DNA of 64,000 bases from Sphingobacterium phlebotomi (GCF_008180195.1 NZ_VTAV01000005.1:1-64000); one strand, 5' to 3'. Positions 54,071-63,424 are shown, numbered from the stretch's first letter. Notes: a model not told the origin generated them from the letters alone. A program made the numbers and translations.

Positions 54071-54190
54071 TTTTTTGATTTTTTTAAATGTACGAGACAG
54101 GCAGCTTATACGTTCGTAGGCTGCGTGGAGAACGAACGGCCGGTCAGCGTCTGGCCGTTCGCACCTAAGCTTCTGCTGTTTGCAGTGCTA

Positions 54191-55561
54191 TTATCTCGGA
54201 TTTTGTTTTATTTCAGGATTTAGCACAATGTATTTACTGGCTATAGGAAAAACATAACGGTTGCTGTTAGGCTCCAAGGTGTATGTCTCTCCCTTAAAAG
54301 TACGTGTCTTCGTGCCAATGAACCCTTCGTTAGCCAGTCGTTTCTGGTCAAACCAGCGCAGTCCTTTTGCCATGAGTTCCCGACGACGTTCCTCAAACAC
54401 GTTGCTTAAAACGTCTTGCTGTATAGTGCCTTGCATGGGTGTGAAATCTGCCTCTAAAAAGCGGTGCCTGCGAAGTTCGTCAAGAATCGGAAGGGCTTCG
54501 GCGAAACGATTGGCATCGCGGGCGAGTACTTCTGCTTTTATCAGCATCATCTCCGGAACGGTCGGACCGTTGGTCACTTTACTGTTAAGATTCATGATAC
54601 GGTGCTTCCAGTAGCCCGTCCCAACGAAACTATTCCATGCAAAGGCATCGCCGCTGGCCGTGAAAAGTTTCACACGTAGGTCGCTTTCGTCAAATAACGA
54701 TAGCAGTTCCGGATTGAGCGCTAACGTCGGTAAGTTGTTGCTCAGTGTTTTGACAAAAATCTCTTCAGGATCCGAAAGTACGTAGGGATAGGTGTTCGGC
54801 GCGTCTACATAATCGCTGAGGTTCACTAGGCCGTTTTGATAGCTGAGCGCAGCTTCTGCAAATTGAATGGCTTCGGCATAATCGCGCATCTGTAGGTATA
54901 CACGTGCAAGGATCGCGTTTGCTGCTGCCTTCGAGGCTAGGATATTAAAATTTGGCAAGGCGGGAAGGTCTGCTATTGAACTTGTTAAATCGTCGATGAT
55001 CTGGGTATAAACGACCTCTACGGGTTGTCTGTCCAATCTGGCATACAGGTCGGGCTTGGTCAACAAGGGGACGCCCAGGTCGCTGGATGCGGTGCTGCCG
55101 TCGTACTGCTTTGCATAGATATTTACGAGATAGAAATAATTGAGTGCACGGTGTACTTTGGCTTGAGCCAGTATGCTTTTCTTTTGTTGCTCAGTACCGT
55201 TCTGGCTCTGCATCACTTCGTCTATGATCAGGTTGAACTTATAAATCTGATTGTACAATCGCGCCCAGTCCTGATCTTCGTTGTTGTCGCCAACAAGGTC
55301 TGCAGCCCACGTATAGGCGCCAGCATCGGCGTTGTAAAGACGATTGAGATAAACCTCGTCTTCACTTTTTATATCATCGCTTGCCAGTACGGGCAGGTAA
55401 AATGATGCTTCTACCTGTGTGCTGTTGTTGAGCATGTTCTGATAATCGTCTGTATATTTTAATTCGCGTTGCCCAACGAGATCAATTTCGACGTAGTCTC
55501 TACAACTACCGGCGAGTACTAGACAACAGAAAAGATTTATTATGATAGTGCTGTTTTTCAT
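54191..55561 (-). CDS. SusD/RagB-family surface lipoprotein (2)
   Basis: A 456-residue protein; I use ATG 55559-55561 (MKNSTIIINLFCCLVLAGSC), which gives a proper lipobox with Cys at residue 20. SusD segments are present: WARLYNQIYKFNLIIDEVMQ, AKVHRALNYFYLVNIYAKQY, TVPEMMLIKAEVLARDANRF and VFEERRRELMAKGLRWFDQK. The ATG lies 10 bp after the SusC stop. It is the ligand-binding partner of the SusC protein upstream. Confidence 0.93.
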   Translation of the reverse strand: MKNSTIIINLFCCLVLAGSCRDYVEIDLVGQRELKYTDDYQNMLNNSTQVEASFYLPVLASDDIKSEDEVYLNRLYNADAGAYTWAADLVGDNNEDQDWARLYNQIYKFNLIIDEVMQSQNGTEQQKKSILAQAKVHRALNYFYLVNIYAKQYDGSTASSDLGVPLLTKPDLYARLDRQPVEVVYTQIIDDLTSSIADLPALPNFNILASKAAANAILARVYLQMRDYAEAIQFAEAALSYQNGLVNLSDYVDAPNTYPYVLSDPEEIFVKTLSNNLPTLALNPELLSLFDESDLRVKLFTASGDAFAWNSFVGTGYWKHRIMNLNSKVTNGPTVPEMMLIKAEVLARDANRFAEALPILDELRRHRFLEADFTPMQGTIQQDVLSNVFEERRRELMAKGLRWFDQKRLANEGFIGTKTRTFKGETYTLEPNSNRYVFPIASKYIVLNPEIKQNPR

Positions 55562-55571
55562 GATTTCCGAT

Positions 55572-58500
55572 TTATAGTCCAAGACCTAAGGTGAATAAGA
55601 AATTTGGAGTTGGTCGCATGCTTTGGTACGAGCCGTCGAACATATATGTCGGATCGAGATCTCGATCGGTCTCTTTCCAGATGATCCCCAAGTTTGAGGC
55701 GGTAAGGCCTAAGGTAAGCGATTTGACGACCTTGTTCTGTTGAAGCATATGAGATGGAAAGCGGTAGCCTAGAGAAAGTTGCTGCAATCGAATATTGCTC
55801 GCGTCGATAACATTGATATCAGCAAATTGAAAACGGTCGATGCTATTGAAGTTCGTATGGATTACGCCCGGGATATTGGTCGTAGCCTCATCACCCGGCT
55901 CACGCCAACGGTCGACCATGGCCTTGCTGTTTGACAGGAAGCCACTGAAGCCGGCGGGGTTATTTGGATAGTTGCTCGTGTTTACCTCTCTCCAACGGAC
56001 TTTATGACCAAGCATCATCGTGATCCTGGTGGTCAGGGTAAAATCTTTATAAGAAACTGTATTGGTCCAACCCCCAAAGTAAGGTGCTGTCAGCCGGCCC
56101 ATATAGCGTAGATCTTCCGGCGTGAATTCGAACGTGGAGCCGTCGGCATCAACGATGTTTCCTTGCGCATCAGCAATCTGCGAACGACCCTTATTGTCCA
56201 GTCCTGCCCATTGATAGGCAAACATCTGATCGATAGGGAAACCTTCTACAGGGGTAGAATTGACAGACGGTGTATTGGATGTTCGTGGAAAACGCGTATC
56301 GGTAACCTCATTTGTCGAATAGGCTATGTTGATATCACTTCCCCACCTCCATGCTCCCCTCCGGATGATATCGCCAGACAGCTGTAGATCAACACCATTA
56401 CTTTTCATATTGGACGTATTGAACGCCAGCGTTGTCCAGCCATAGGTAGCGTTGTAAGGCACCTGGGCGACGATGCCGTAGGAGTTTTTCCGATACACGT
56501 CTACTGTTGCTCTCAAGCGATGTGAAAATAAGGAAATATCTAAACCCGTATTGAACGTATTGGTCGTTTCCCATCCAAGCATCTGATTGGCTGGGATGGT
56601 GATATATCCATTGGGCAGTTGTGTGTACGAATCGTTGATACTGGCAGTGTAAACCGTGAACGATGTTCCTTGGGAAGGTACAGAGCCGCCGGTACCGAGG
56701 CTGGCGCGTAATGAAAGTTGATTTAACCATGTTTTGTCGCTCAGAAACGCCTCTTTTTGTAGATCCCATCGCAATCCGGTAGACCAGAACGGTTTTGCCC
56801 GCCTTGAACGTTCAATCCCGATGATGGTGGCGTCGTCGAAGCGGATACTTCCCGTAAGAAAGTATTTGTCCATCAGCGTATAGCCCCCATTGGCATAGTA
56901 ACTCAGAAAGCGCTGTCTGTTGATGTTGGTATAACCATCTTGGATATTGAAGTTCATGTTCCTTCCTTCCACTGTCTGATAACTGCCTAGGGGATTGACC
57001 GGTGTCGACATGTAGGTGTCCTTATCAAAGCCAAATCGTGTCTGTGTATAGCCCATTTGGAATGTTTGCCGGATTTCCGTTCCCGCAAAAATGTCTAACT
57101 TGTGTAGCCCATCCCACGATTTTGAAGCGTCGAGTTGGAATCGAAGGGAATAATCATCTGATTTGCTATTGGAGGTGACGAATTTTCCGCCCATGGGGAC
57201 GCCATACACTAACTTCCCGCTCTGCAATAAGGTACCTTCATTGATCAAATCACGCATGTAGTAACCCTCTTTGTCGCGTAGGCTCTCCATCTGGCGATTG
57301 CCGATCTGGTAAGATCCGGAAAGGGAAGCATTCAGCCAGCTTAACGCGCGGTACTTAAGGTTTGCGGTCAAACGGGTAAGGTTGGTGTTATAAAGATCGT
57401 CGTTGTAATTTAACTCGTCGATATGGTTATAGGACCAAGGTAAATAGCCGTTGCTTTCAAACATCTCTTGCATGGTATCTGGCGTGTAGCGGTAGTACCG
57501 GCTGATGCTGTTTCCGTTCGCATCGCGTAGCATCTGGTATGGTCGCAGGCCAAAAGCGCTTGGGCTGATAGCGGCTTGAGCAGCATTGTTTACCGTACTG
57601 TTTTGTATGGTATGGTTTAGGCCTATATCGACGTTTAGTTTATTATTAAAATAGGCGTTGTTGACATTGAAGGTAAACGCGGTGTTCTTCGCGTTATTTT
57701 CTCTAAATATAGGTCGATCGTTTGCATGTACGGCCGAGAAATAATACCGCGCCCCTTGCACAGCGCCATTGAGCGAAAGGTTGTACTGCTGTGTCAATGA
57801 CGATTGTAATATATTTTTCTGGATTTGCTCCCGATTGTTTAATTGGCCTAGTTCATTGAGCAGGACGTCTCGTTCGCTGATACTGATTTCACCGCGCTCC
57901 GCCTGGAACATAATAGACAAGGCTTCGCTGATGTTGGCATAGCGCCACGCAGTTGATGGATCCGGATAAAAATTGTTATCGAACATTTCCCGTTCAAAAT
58001 CGATGTATTCGGCAGCGTCCATCGTTTTTAGTTTATGCATACTTGGTGCCGAAGAAATACCGAGTGTACTGGTAAAGTTGACACTGTTGCGTCCTGCGCG
58101 CCCTTTTTTTGTTTCAATAACGATAACACCGTTCGCGGCTCTAGATCCCCAGATGGATGCGGCAGCGGCATCTTTTAAGACCGTTATACTGGCGATATCA
58201 TCGGGATTGAAATTGTTCAGGATACTGGGACTGTGGTCGGTGGCTGTTAACCTGCCGCCATCTCCTGTCGGGTTGGTGCTCAGTTGCTGCTGCATGGCAG
58301 GAAAACCGTCGATAACGATTAATGGACTGCTCGTAGCATTGCTGAACGTATTTGGTGACCGTACAAGTAGACGATTTGATTTCATGTCGAATTGCACGCC
58401 CGAAATCTGCCCTTCTAATCGCTGCATTAAGCTGAGTGCAGGGCTTTCTTTGATCTTTTCTTCATCAATAACGACCATTGATCCCGTAGCTTTACTGGGA

Positions 58501-59222
58501 TCAAGTTTCTGATAACCGGTATTGGCCTGCACGGTGATTTCTTCAATGGCCGAGGTATGCTGTTTAAGGATAAAGATCGGTCCCAGTTCCTGGGCCTCTG
58601 TAGCGCTAAGATCGATCTGACGGGTCTCGTATCCGAGATAACGTATCTCCAAGACGGCGTTTCTCGGTATATTGTCCAGGCGAAATACGCCTTTTTCATC
58701 GGTTCTGGTTTGGTTTGAAGTGCCCTTGAGCCGGACACTTGCGCCTGCTAAAGGAACTTTATTGGCGTCCGTAACAACTCCGGTAATGGTTCTGCGCTGT
58801 TGCTGACCGGTAACAATGATGGTGTTGTTTGTTACTTTATAGGTTAAAGGCTGACCCTGAAAACATAAGTCCAATAGCGTGTTGATATCCACGCCTTTAA
58901 GTTGCAGGGTTAGTGGCGTGAATGCCTTGATGTGGTCTGGCTGGATGACGTAATCTAAACCGCTTTGTTGGCGGATGTGTTGTAAAACATCTTCTAGAGA
59001 TGCTTGGCGTACGTCTAGGCTTAATTTTGGTTGAGCATTTACGCCTAACGCCGTCTGCAGGAACATGACAAGAAAAAATAGACAGAATAACTGAAACCGC
59101 ATGAGTAATCTATGTGTGTTTTTAAAAAAGCGGTTGGCCTCAACGGTTAGTTTCAAAGCCTTTTGCCTTTCATTAGCTAAAAAATATTGGTACATTTGAT
59201 TGCTGATTTTTTGTCGTAACAT
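55572..59222 (-). CDS. SusC/RagA-family TonB-dependent transporter with STN domain (2)
   Basis: A 1,216-residue protein. After a long N-terminus and a hydrophobic signal segment ending GVNAQ, an STN (secretin/TonB short N-terminal) domain spans about residues 68-140 (LSLDVRQASLEDVLQHIRQQ; TLLDLCFQGQPLTYKV). Then follow a carboxypeptidase-like domain (ITGVVTDANKVPLAGASVRL), the plug (IASITVLKDAAAASIWGSRA) and the barrel. The STN domain signals to the FecR protein encoded upstream, so ligand binding should switch on the operon through the ECF sigma factor. The start at 59220-59222 could be later (59195) without affecting domains. Confidence 0.94.
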   Translation of the reverse strand: MLRQKISNQMYQYFLANERQKALKLTVEANRFFKNTHRLLMRFQLFCLFFLVMFLQTALGVNAQPKLSLDVRQASLEDVLQHIRQQSGLDYVIQPDHIKAFTPLTLQLKGVDINTLLDLCFQGQPLTYKVTNNTIIVTGQQQRRTITGVVTDANKVPLAGASVRLKGTSNQTRTDEKGVFRLDNIPRNAVLEIRYLGYETRQIDLSATEAQELGPIFILKQHTSAIEEITVQANTGYQKLDPSKATGSMVVIDEEKIKESPALSLMQRLEGQISGVQFDMKSNRLLVRSPNTFSNATSSPLIVIDGFPAMQQQLSTNPTGDGGRLTATDHSPSILNNFNPDDIASITVLKDAAAASIWGSRAANGVIVIETKKGRAGRNSVNFTSTLGISSAPSMHKLKTMDAAEYIDFEREMFDNNFYPDPSTAWRYANISEALSIMFQAERGEISISERDVLLNELGQLNNREQIQKNILQSSLTQQYNLSLNGAVQGARYYFSAVHANDRPIFRENNAKNTAFTFNVNNAYFNNKLNVDIGLNHTIQNSTVNNAAQAAISPSAFGLRPYQMLRDANGNSISRYYRYTPDTMQEMFESNGYLPWSYNHIDELNYNDDLYNTNLTRLTANLKYRALSWLNASLSGSYQIGNRQMESLRDKEGYYMRDLINEGTLLQSGKLVYGVPMGGKFVTSNSKSDDYSLRFQLDASKSWDGLHKLDIFAGTEIRQTFQMGYTQTRFGFDKDTYMSTPVNPLGSYQTVEGRNMNFNIQDGYTNINRQRFLSYYANGGYTLMDKYFLTGSIRFDDATIIGIERSRRAKPFWSTGLRWDLQKEAFLSDKTWLNQLSLRASLGTGGSVPSQGTSFTVYTASINDSYTQLPNGYITIPANQMLGWETTNTFNTGLDISLFSHRLRATVDVYRKNSYGIVAQVPYNATYGWTTLAFNTSNMKSNGVDLQLSGDIIRRGAWRWGSDINIAYSTNEVTDTRFPRTSNTPSVNSTPVEGFPIDQMFAYQWAGLDNKGRSQIADAQGNIVDADGSTFEFTPEDLRYMGRLTAPYFGGWTNTVSYKDFTLTTRITMMLGHKVRWREVNTSNYPNNPAGFSGFLSNSKAMVDRWREPGDEATTNIPGVIHTNFNSIDRFQFADINVIDASNIRLQQLSLGYRFPSHMLQQNKVVKSLTLGLTASNLGIIWKETDRDLDPTYMFDGSYQSMRPTPNFLFTLGLGL

Positions 59223-59352
59223 ATCCTGTATACGGAAATGGCACGTAATTCATAATTTGATACAAAACGAATGATCGCTTATCAGAAAGTCAGTCGCTAG
59301 GGGCGCGCCAACGCTCCTAGTTTTTTCTAATAAACAGTGTCTTTAAGTCTGT

Positions 59353-60603
59353 TTAGGGGATAACCATGAGCCTCCTTTCTTTTCCTTTTTGTTGGATGTC
59401 AAAAGTTAGTCCTGTCGTACTCTCTAAAATTTCAAGTACTTCTTTAAGTGTTTTATTGCGGGAGATGGTACTTATGTACCGCTGCTCATTGACCGGACCC
59501 AAATATTGGACCTCGACGTTATACCAACGCGTTATTTGATCTAACATCTCTGGCAGGGTATTGTCCTCAAAATAAAAATCCCCATTTTTCCAGGAGAGTT
59601 CCTTGCGGATGTCGACCTCTTCCAGACGGAGGTCCGATTCGTTGGACAGGCTTGCCCTTTGACCCGGCTTGATTAATAATGCGGTGGGACTGCTTGGTGT
59701 TAACAATGATATAGATCCAGTTTCGAGTACAAAACTTTTGCTCTTGTCGGCCGGATATGCCTTGATGTTAAATTTGGTACCCAGGACGTGTACCGCGGAT
59801 TCTCCCGTGTGTACGACGAATTCCCGGGAGTGACGTTTACCTTGAACGTCAGAAACTTTTTTATTTACTTCAAAATAGGCTTCTCCTTCGAGATACAGGT
59901 CATTTTTGATGTCGTTAAAATGTACTGGAAAGGTAAGTTTACTTTCTGCATTCAGCGAGACACGTGAACCATCGGCCAAAATAACGTCATAAATGCGGCC
60001 TCTGGGTACGACGATCGTATTTGTCTGTACTTCATTTGTGCTATAGTCGGACGGGGCTCCTTGATAGGCTATTTGACCGCTTTTGCTGAAGTCAATAGTT
60101 AGATTTTTATCGATTTTTTTGTTGTTCGCATGCCGCTCATCCAGATTGACTTTCTCGCCGTTGGATAAGATAAGTATGGCACCACTCCGGGCGGGGGCAA
60201 CATCGGTTTTTGCGTATCTAACAGAATGCGAGCGGGGAACGGCGAGCGTGTCGCTGCGGACGATCTCCGGCCGTTGCTGCGGTATGATATTTTTCTCTTG
60301 GGACGTGAAATAGTAAACAGAAATACCCAATAGCATTACAGAGGCGGCTATTGCCAGCCACGTCTTCCGTTGTTCTTTTGGTTTAGGGCGACGGTTGTCT
60401 TGGGTGTATTGCTGTAAACGGGCCTTCACTTCCTGTAGATCTTGTATCAACATATCTTCTTCTAGGTCGAAGGAAGGAGAAAGACGTTTTTGTTCGATAT
60501 ACCACGAATCAATGAGCGCCTTTTCCTCCGGGGTACAACGGCCCTCGACGTATCGTTGGAAGAGTGCTGCATCTATTTTGATATTTTTATTCGCGTCTCT
60601 CAT
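59353..60603 (-). CDS. FecR-family anti-sigma factor
   Basis: A 416-residue protein from ATG 60601-60603. The cytoplasmic N-terminal ~80 residues contain a FecR-type sigma-binding part (LFQRYVEGRCTPEEKALIDS, W). One membrane helix follows (WLAIAASVMLLGISVYYF, residues 85-102). The periplasmic FecR domain contains VPRGRIYDVILADGSRVSLN and VLGTKFNIKAY, and the C-terminal DUF4974 part has FYFEDNTLPEMLDQITRWYN. It holds the ECF sigma factor until the STN domain of SusC signals. Confidence 0.94.
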   Translation of the reverse strand: MRDANKNIKIDAALFQRYVEGRCTPEEKALIDSWYIEQKRLSPSFDLEEDMLIQDLQEVKARLQQYTQDNRRPKPKEQRKTWLAIAASVMLLGISVYYFTSQEKNIIPQQRPEIVRSDTLAVPRSHSVRYAKTDVAPARSGAILILSNGEKVNLDERHANNKKIDKNLTIDFSKSGQIAYQGAPSDYSTNEVQTNTIVVPRGRIYDVILADGSRVSLNAESKLTFPVHFNDIKNDLYLEGEAYFEVNKKVSDVQGKRHSREFVVHTGESAVHVLGTKFNIKAYPADKSKSFVLETGSISLLTPSSPTALLIKPGQRASLSNESDLRLEEVDIRKELSWKNGDFYFEDNTLPEMLDQITRWYNVEVQYLGPVNEQRYISTISRNKTLKEVLEILESTTGLTFDIQQKGKERRLMVIP

Positions 60604-60697
60604 ATTGAAGTTTCATTTATATAAACAGGTAACTGTTGTGATAGTCCCATAAGAATTTACAATTTTTTAAAAAAAACTTAAAACTGAGTTTTTATAA

Positions 60698-61297
60698 CTA
60701 GGGTCGTGCTTGGAATAGAACTAACAAAAATATCAGGTGAGGAAGCCTCGACTTTAAAAGTTTAAGCGCATTGGTGATCTGGTTTTTTACGGTTTTTTCG
60801 CTAATACCTAATTTTTCAGCAATTTCGCGATGCGTGAGATACGCTGTTCTGCTTAGTTCAAATATTTCCCGCATTTTAGGAGGGAGTTGCTGGATTTCAG
60901 ATTGAATACAGGCCTGCAATTGTTTTTCACGTATGCGATAGTCGGTATCTGCCACATAAGTTTTGGCATACCCGGATAGGTTGTCGAGGTATCTGTCGAT
61001 AACTTTGTTATGCGCCAAGCTATTGATGAACATATTTTTGAGCATTTGGTAGAGGTAGGCAGAAAGATTGATTTCGCTATGCAAGGTGTCTCTTATATCC
61101 CATATCTTCGTGAAGACGCGTTGAAGGAGATCTTTAGTATCCTCCCGATTTTGGATCAGTCCATAGGCATGTACATATAAGGCTCCACTGTAACGCTCGT
61201 ACAGGACAGCAAAGGCCTTTTCGTCGTCTTGACGAATAAGATTGATGAGGACTTCATCAGCAAGTTTGTTGTAGTCGCTATTTTTTATCCCGTTCAT
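60698..61297 (-). CDS. RNA polymerase ECF sigma factor
   Basis: A 199-residue sigma-70 family protein from ATG 61295-61297. Region 2 is DDEKAFAVLYERYSGALYVH, with DTKDLLQRVFTKIWDIRDTL. Region 4 is LPPKMREIFELSRTAYLTHR followed by EIAEKLGISEKTVKNQITNA. It is of the RpoE/FecI type seen with FecR-SusC/D loci. It lies 95 bp upstream of fecR and probably drives the SusC/D operon. Confidence 0.94.
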   Translation of the reverse strand: MNGIKNSDYNKLADEVLINLIRQDDEKAFAVLYERYSGALYVHAYGLIQNREDTKDLLQRVFTKIWDIRDTLHSEINLSAYLYQMLKNMFINSLAHNKVIDRYLDNLSGYAKTYVADTDYRIREKQLQACIQSEIQQLPPKMREIFELSRTAYLTHREIAEKLGISEKTVKNQITNALKLLKSRLPHLIFLLVLFQARP

Positions 61298-61850
61298 TTG
61301 CTGATAAAACGAAAAATGGTTGGAATCGATTACGTTATTTTTATATAAGTGGCAGTAAATATAGTTCTTTATTGAAAATTTTGTGTATTTGTTACGATAT
61401 TTTTACCGCCGCGCTACATTGGCTTCGTAATGGGGATGTTTGCGGAGTCATTGATAATAGTTTTGGCGCGTTTTATCTACTTTGGGAAAGATAGTTCTTT
61501 TCTTTCGGCGGAAATCGGTGTCGTTATGTACATATACATGTGGATGCACGCACGTGATATAACGGTTTTGTACCACGACATAGCCGGTATGTCTGGTGTA
61601 TTATTGCTGTTTTCACTGGACATATGCGTTATGTACTATGCGTTGACGATGCCTGCAAGATACATGTGAGTTTTGTTGGATGACTTGTTGAACAACTACA
61701 GGTAGTGGTGTGCGCTGTCCCGTAATTGGACGCATTTGTTGCCGGACTTCTCGACGATGTGCCTTGCATTGTTCGTTTTGTACCGTGACACAGCCGTCAA
61801 CTACAATGCGGTAGACGCTATGTATAGGTACAAAATGGGGCATTTTTCGG
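61298..61850. other. Gap between the sigma gene and the FN3 cassette
   Basis: About 550 bp without a convincing gene; small open frames on both strands look incidental. It contains a pair of diverged direct repeats, TTTTGTACCACGACATAGCC (61565-61584) and TTTTGTACCGTGACACAGCC (61776-61795), about 210 bp apart, of unknown role. Confidence 0.5.
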
Positions 61851-61858
61851 TTAAATTT

Positions 61859-61896
61859 TATCAAATCTTATCAATTTCTATCAAATCCTATCAAAA
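61859..61896 (+). repeat. Four 10-bp direct repeats (TATCAAATCn), probable activator sites
   Basis: TATCA occurs at 61859, 61869, 61879 and 61889, exactly 10 bp apart, with units TATCAAATCT, TATCAATTTC, TATCAAATCC and TATCAAAAGT. The array ends just before the -33 region of the promoter at 61902-61929, so bound proteins would sit on one face of the helix next to RNA polymerase. Confidence 0.7.
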
Positions 61897-61901
61897 GTTC
61901 A

Positions 61902-61929
61902 TTTGAGGCAGGGTTGCTTTTTACGTTTG
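61902..61929 (+). promoter_or_regulatory. Promoter of the FN3/DUF5675 cassette
   Basis: TACGTTTG at 61922-61929 matches TAnnTTTG, and TTTG at 61902-61905 is a fair -33 box. The predicted start is about 35 nt upstream of the ATG at 61971. Confidence 0.6.
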
Positions 61930-61970
61930 TACTGTTCGATCTCGCGAGGAGAACATAAAAAGCATAAAAA

Positions 61971-62594
61971 ATGGCTATAAAATTTAAAGCGCTTATCGGC
62001 TTTACACGAATGAAAGACGATGAGCTCATGGTAACCGGTGCAACGATTATCGGTGCCATGACAGACAATGTACATTTCGAGCAACCAACGCCTGAACTGG
62101 CAACGGTACAAGGACTGCTGGATGATTTCTCAGCGAAGCTAACGGCTGCAAGACGCCGCGGCTCACCGGAGGAGACAGCCCTCAAGAATGAAAGCCGCCT
62201 GCCGCTGGAGGCTGCGCTGCGCCAGCTGGCGTATTATGTAAATGGCGTGGCAGAGGGACACTTATCGACTTTGTTAAGTTCGGGCTTCCCGACCAATGGC
62301 GCTAACGGCTCCGTCCAGTCTCCGTTAAAGGTGGAAGGTGTAAAACTCAGCGACGGGAGGCAATCGGGGCAGGTGAGGGTGGATTTTGATAAACAGCGGA
62401 ATGTGTTGATGTATGAGTATCAATACCGCCTGCAGGGCGAAAATGAGTGGAGTGAGCGCTTCGCGACGAGCTCATCGCGTGCCAACATTATTGCACCGCT
62501 GACGGCAGCTGAACGTTATGAAGTGCGGGTGCGCGCACTAAACACGCAGGGAACCGGGGATTGGAGTGATAACGCAACAATGGTGGTTAGATAA
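61971..62594 (+). CDS. Fibronectin type III domain protein
   Basis: A 207-residue protein from ATG 61971 with no signal peptide. The N-terminal ~110 residues are helical and unassigned (LATVQGLLDDFSAKLTAARR; ALRQLAYYVNGVAEGHLSTL). The C-terminal ~85 residues form one FN3 domain (SGQVRVDFDKQRNVLMYEYQ; AERYEVRVRALNTQGTGDWS). Similar proteins sit beside DUF5675 genes in Bacteroidota. The lack of a signal peptide and the holin-like neighbour suggest export by cell lysis or as part of a phage-like particle; this is inference. Confidence 0.75.
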   Translation: MAIKFKALIGFTRMKDDELMVTGATIIGAMTDNVHFEQPTPELATVQGLLDDFSAKLTAARRRGSPEETALKNESRLPLEAALRQLAYYVNGVAEGHLSTLLSSGFPTNGANGSVQSPLKVEGVKLSDGRQSGQVRVDFDKQRNVLMYEYQYRLQGENEWSERFATSSSRANIIAPLTAAERYEVRVRALNTQGTGDWSDNATMVVR

Positions 62595-62595
62595 G

Positions 62596-63009
62596 ATGGC
62601 ATTGAAAAGCACCTTTGTTCTCCGACGGACTTACGGAGAACAGGGAACCAATGGAACGATTTATTTCGACGGTGAGAAAATCTGCCATACGATCGAGCTA
62701 CCTTGGCGAAACAATCTGCAGCGCTTGAGTTGTATCCCCGAGGGATGCTATAAGCTGGAAAAGCGAAAGTATACCAAGCATGGGGAGCAGATCGGTATCC
62801 CTGCAGTTTTAGGTCGAGAAGCGATCTTGATCCACGCAGCCAACAATGCCCTGAAGCAATTGCTGGGCTGTATTGCACCTGTCAAGACGCTCACGGGCCA
62901 AGGCACGGGCGATGAGAGCCGTAAAGCTTTAGCGAAACTTAAAGCATTGGTCTACAGCTTGTGGGATCGGGGAGATGAAGTGTTTCTTTTAATCCGGGAA
63001 GGGCGATGA
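62596..63009 (+). CDS. DUF5675-family protein
   Basis: A 137-residue protein from ATG 62596, one base after the FN3 stop. The family pattern is clear: STFVLRRTYGEQGTNGTIYF, CHTIELPWRNN, SCIPEGCYKLEKRKYTKHGE and ILIHAANNALKQLLGCIAPV. DUF5675 resembles L,D-transpeptidase/peptidoglycan-related folds and is often found with phage-type lysis or tail genes, but activity is not established. It overlaps the next gene by ATGA. Confidence 0.82.
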   Translation: MALKSTFVLRRTYGEQGTNGTIYFDGEKICHTIELPWRNNLQRLSCIPEGCYKLEKRKYTKHGEQIGIPAVLGREAILIHAANNALKQLLGCIAPVKTLTGQGTGDESRKALAKLKALVYSLWDRGDEVFLLIREGR

Positions 63010-63200
63010 AAAAGATCATCCGAAAAATCAGCCAGGCAGTACAGGTGGTACTGCTGGCACCGATCAAGCTCCCCGCCAAGGCCATGAGCGTATTGAAATA
63101 CATCGCCGTGGGTTTGGGCATCATCGAGCAGGTAATGGATGACGGGAAAGGCGACTCCGAAGCAGAAAGAAAGGAGGGAAGCGATGCGGATGATGAGTAA
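63006..63200 (+). CDS. Small amphipathic protein (64 aa)
   Basis: A 64-residue protein starting at the ATGA overlap. The N-terminal two thirds are basic and amphipathic (KKIIRKISQAVQVVLLAPIK), and the tail is acidic (DDGKGDSEAERKEGSDADDE). It belongs to the same operon as the DUF5675 gene. Family unknown. Confidence 0.6.
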   Translation: MKKIIRKISQAVQVVLLAPIKLPAKAMSVLKYIAVGLGIIEQVMDDGKGDSEAERKEGSDADDE

Positions 63201-63360
63201 TGTGCAATTTGGTACGCTTGGTGGTACCGCCTGTTCTATATGGAACAGTTTCGACTGGAGCAATCTCTTGCACACGGCCTTGGTTGCTGTGGTAGGCGCT
63301 GCGGTAAGCTACCTTACGAGTCGGCTTCTCGAAGGCAGAAGGCGAAGGCGACGACGGTAA
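63184..63360 (+). CDS. Small holin-like membrane protein (58 aa)
   Basis: I start it at ATG 63184 (MRMMSNVQFGTLGGTA). One hydrophobic helix (LLHTALVAVVGAAVSYL) is followed by a strongly basic tail (EGRRRRRRR), as in small holin-like proteins. It overlaps the previous gene by 17 bp and ends the cassette before the terminator. Confidence 0.6.
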   Translation: MRMMSNVQFGTLGGTACSIWNSFDWSNLLHTALVAVVGAAVSYLTSRLLEGRRRRRRR

Positions 63361-63390
63361 CTGGTAAATTGTTGGTTTAATGTTACTGTG

Positions 63391-63424
63391 AACTCCCGGG
63401 GTGTGAACCTCGGGAGTTTTTTTG
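63391..63424 (+). terminator. Terminator of the FN3/DUF5675 cassette
   Basis: ACTCCCGGGG-n6-CCTCGGGAGT forms a nearly perfect 10-bp stem followed by a run of seven T. Confidence 0.92.

Noticed and set aside
59258..59267. TGATACAAAA upstream of the second SusC, identical to the arm of the 41320-41365 repeat
   Set aside because: A single 10-base match in 64 kb is not unlikely by chance, and the second arm is missing.
61430..61864. Small ORFs on both strands between the sigma gene and the FN3 cassette
   Set aside because: They overlap each other on opposite strands, lack promoters or neighbours, and have a composition (H, R, Q, C-rich or hydrophobic fragments) unlike real genes here. I saw no family.
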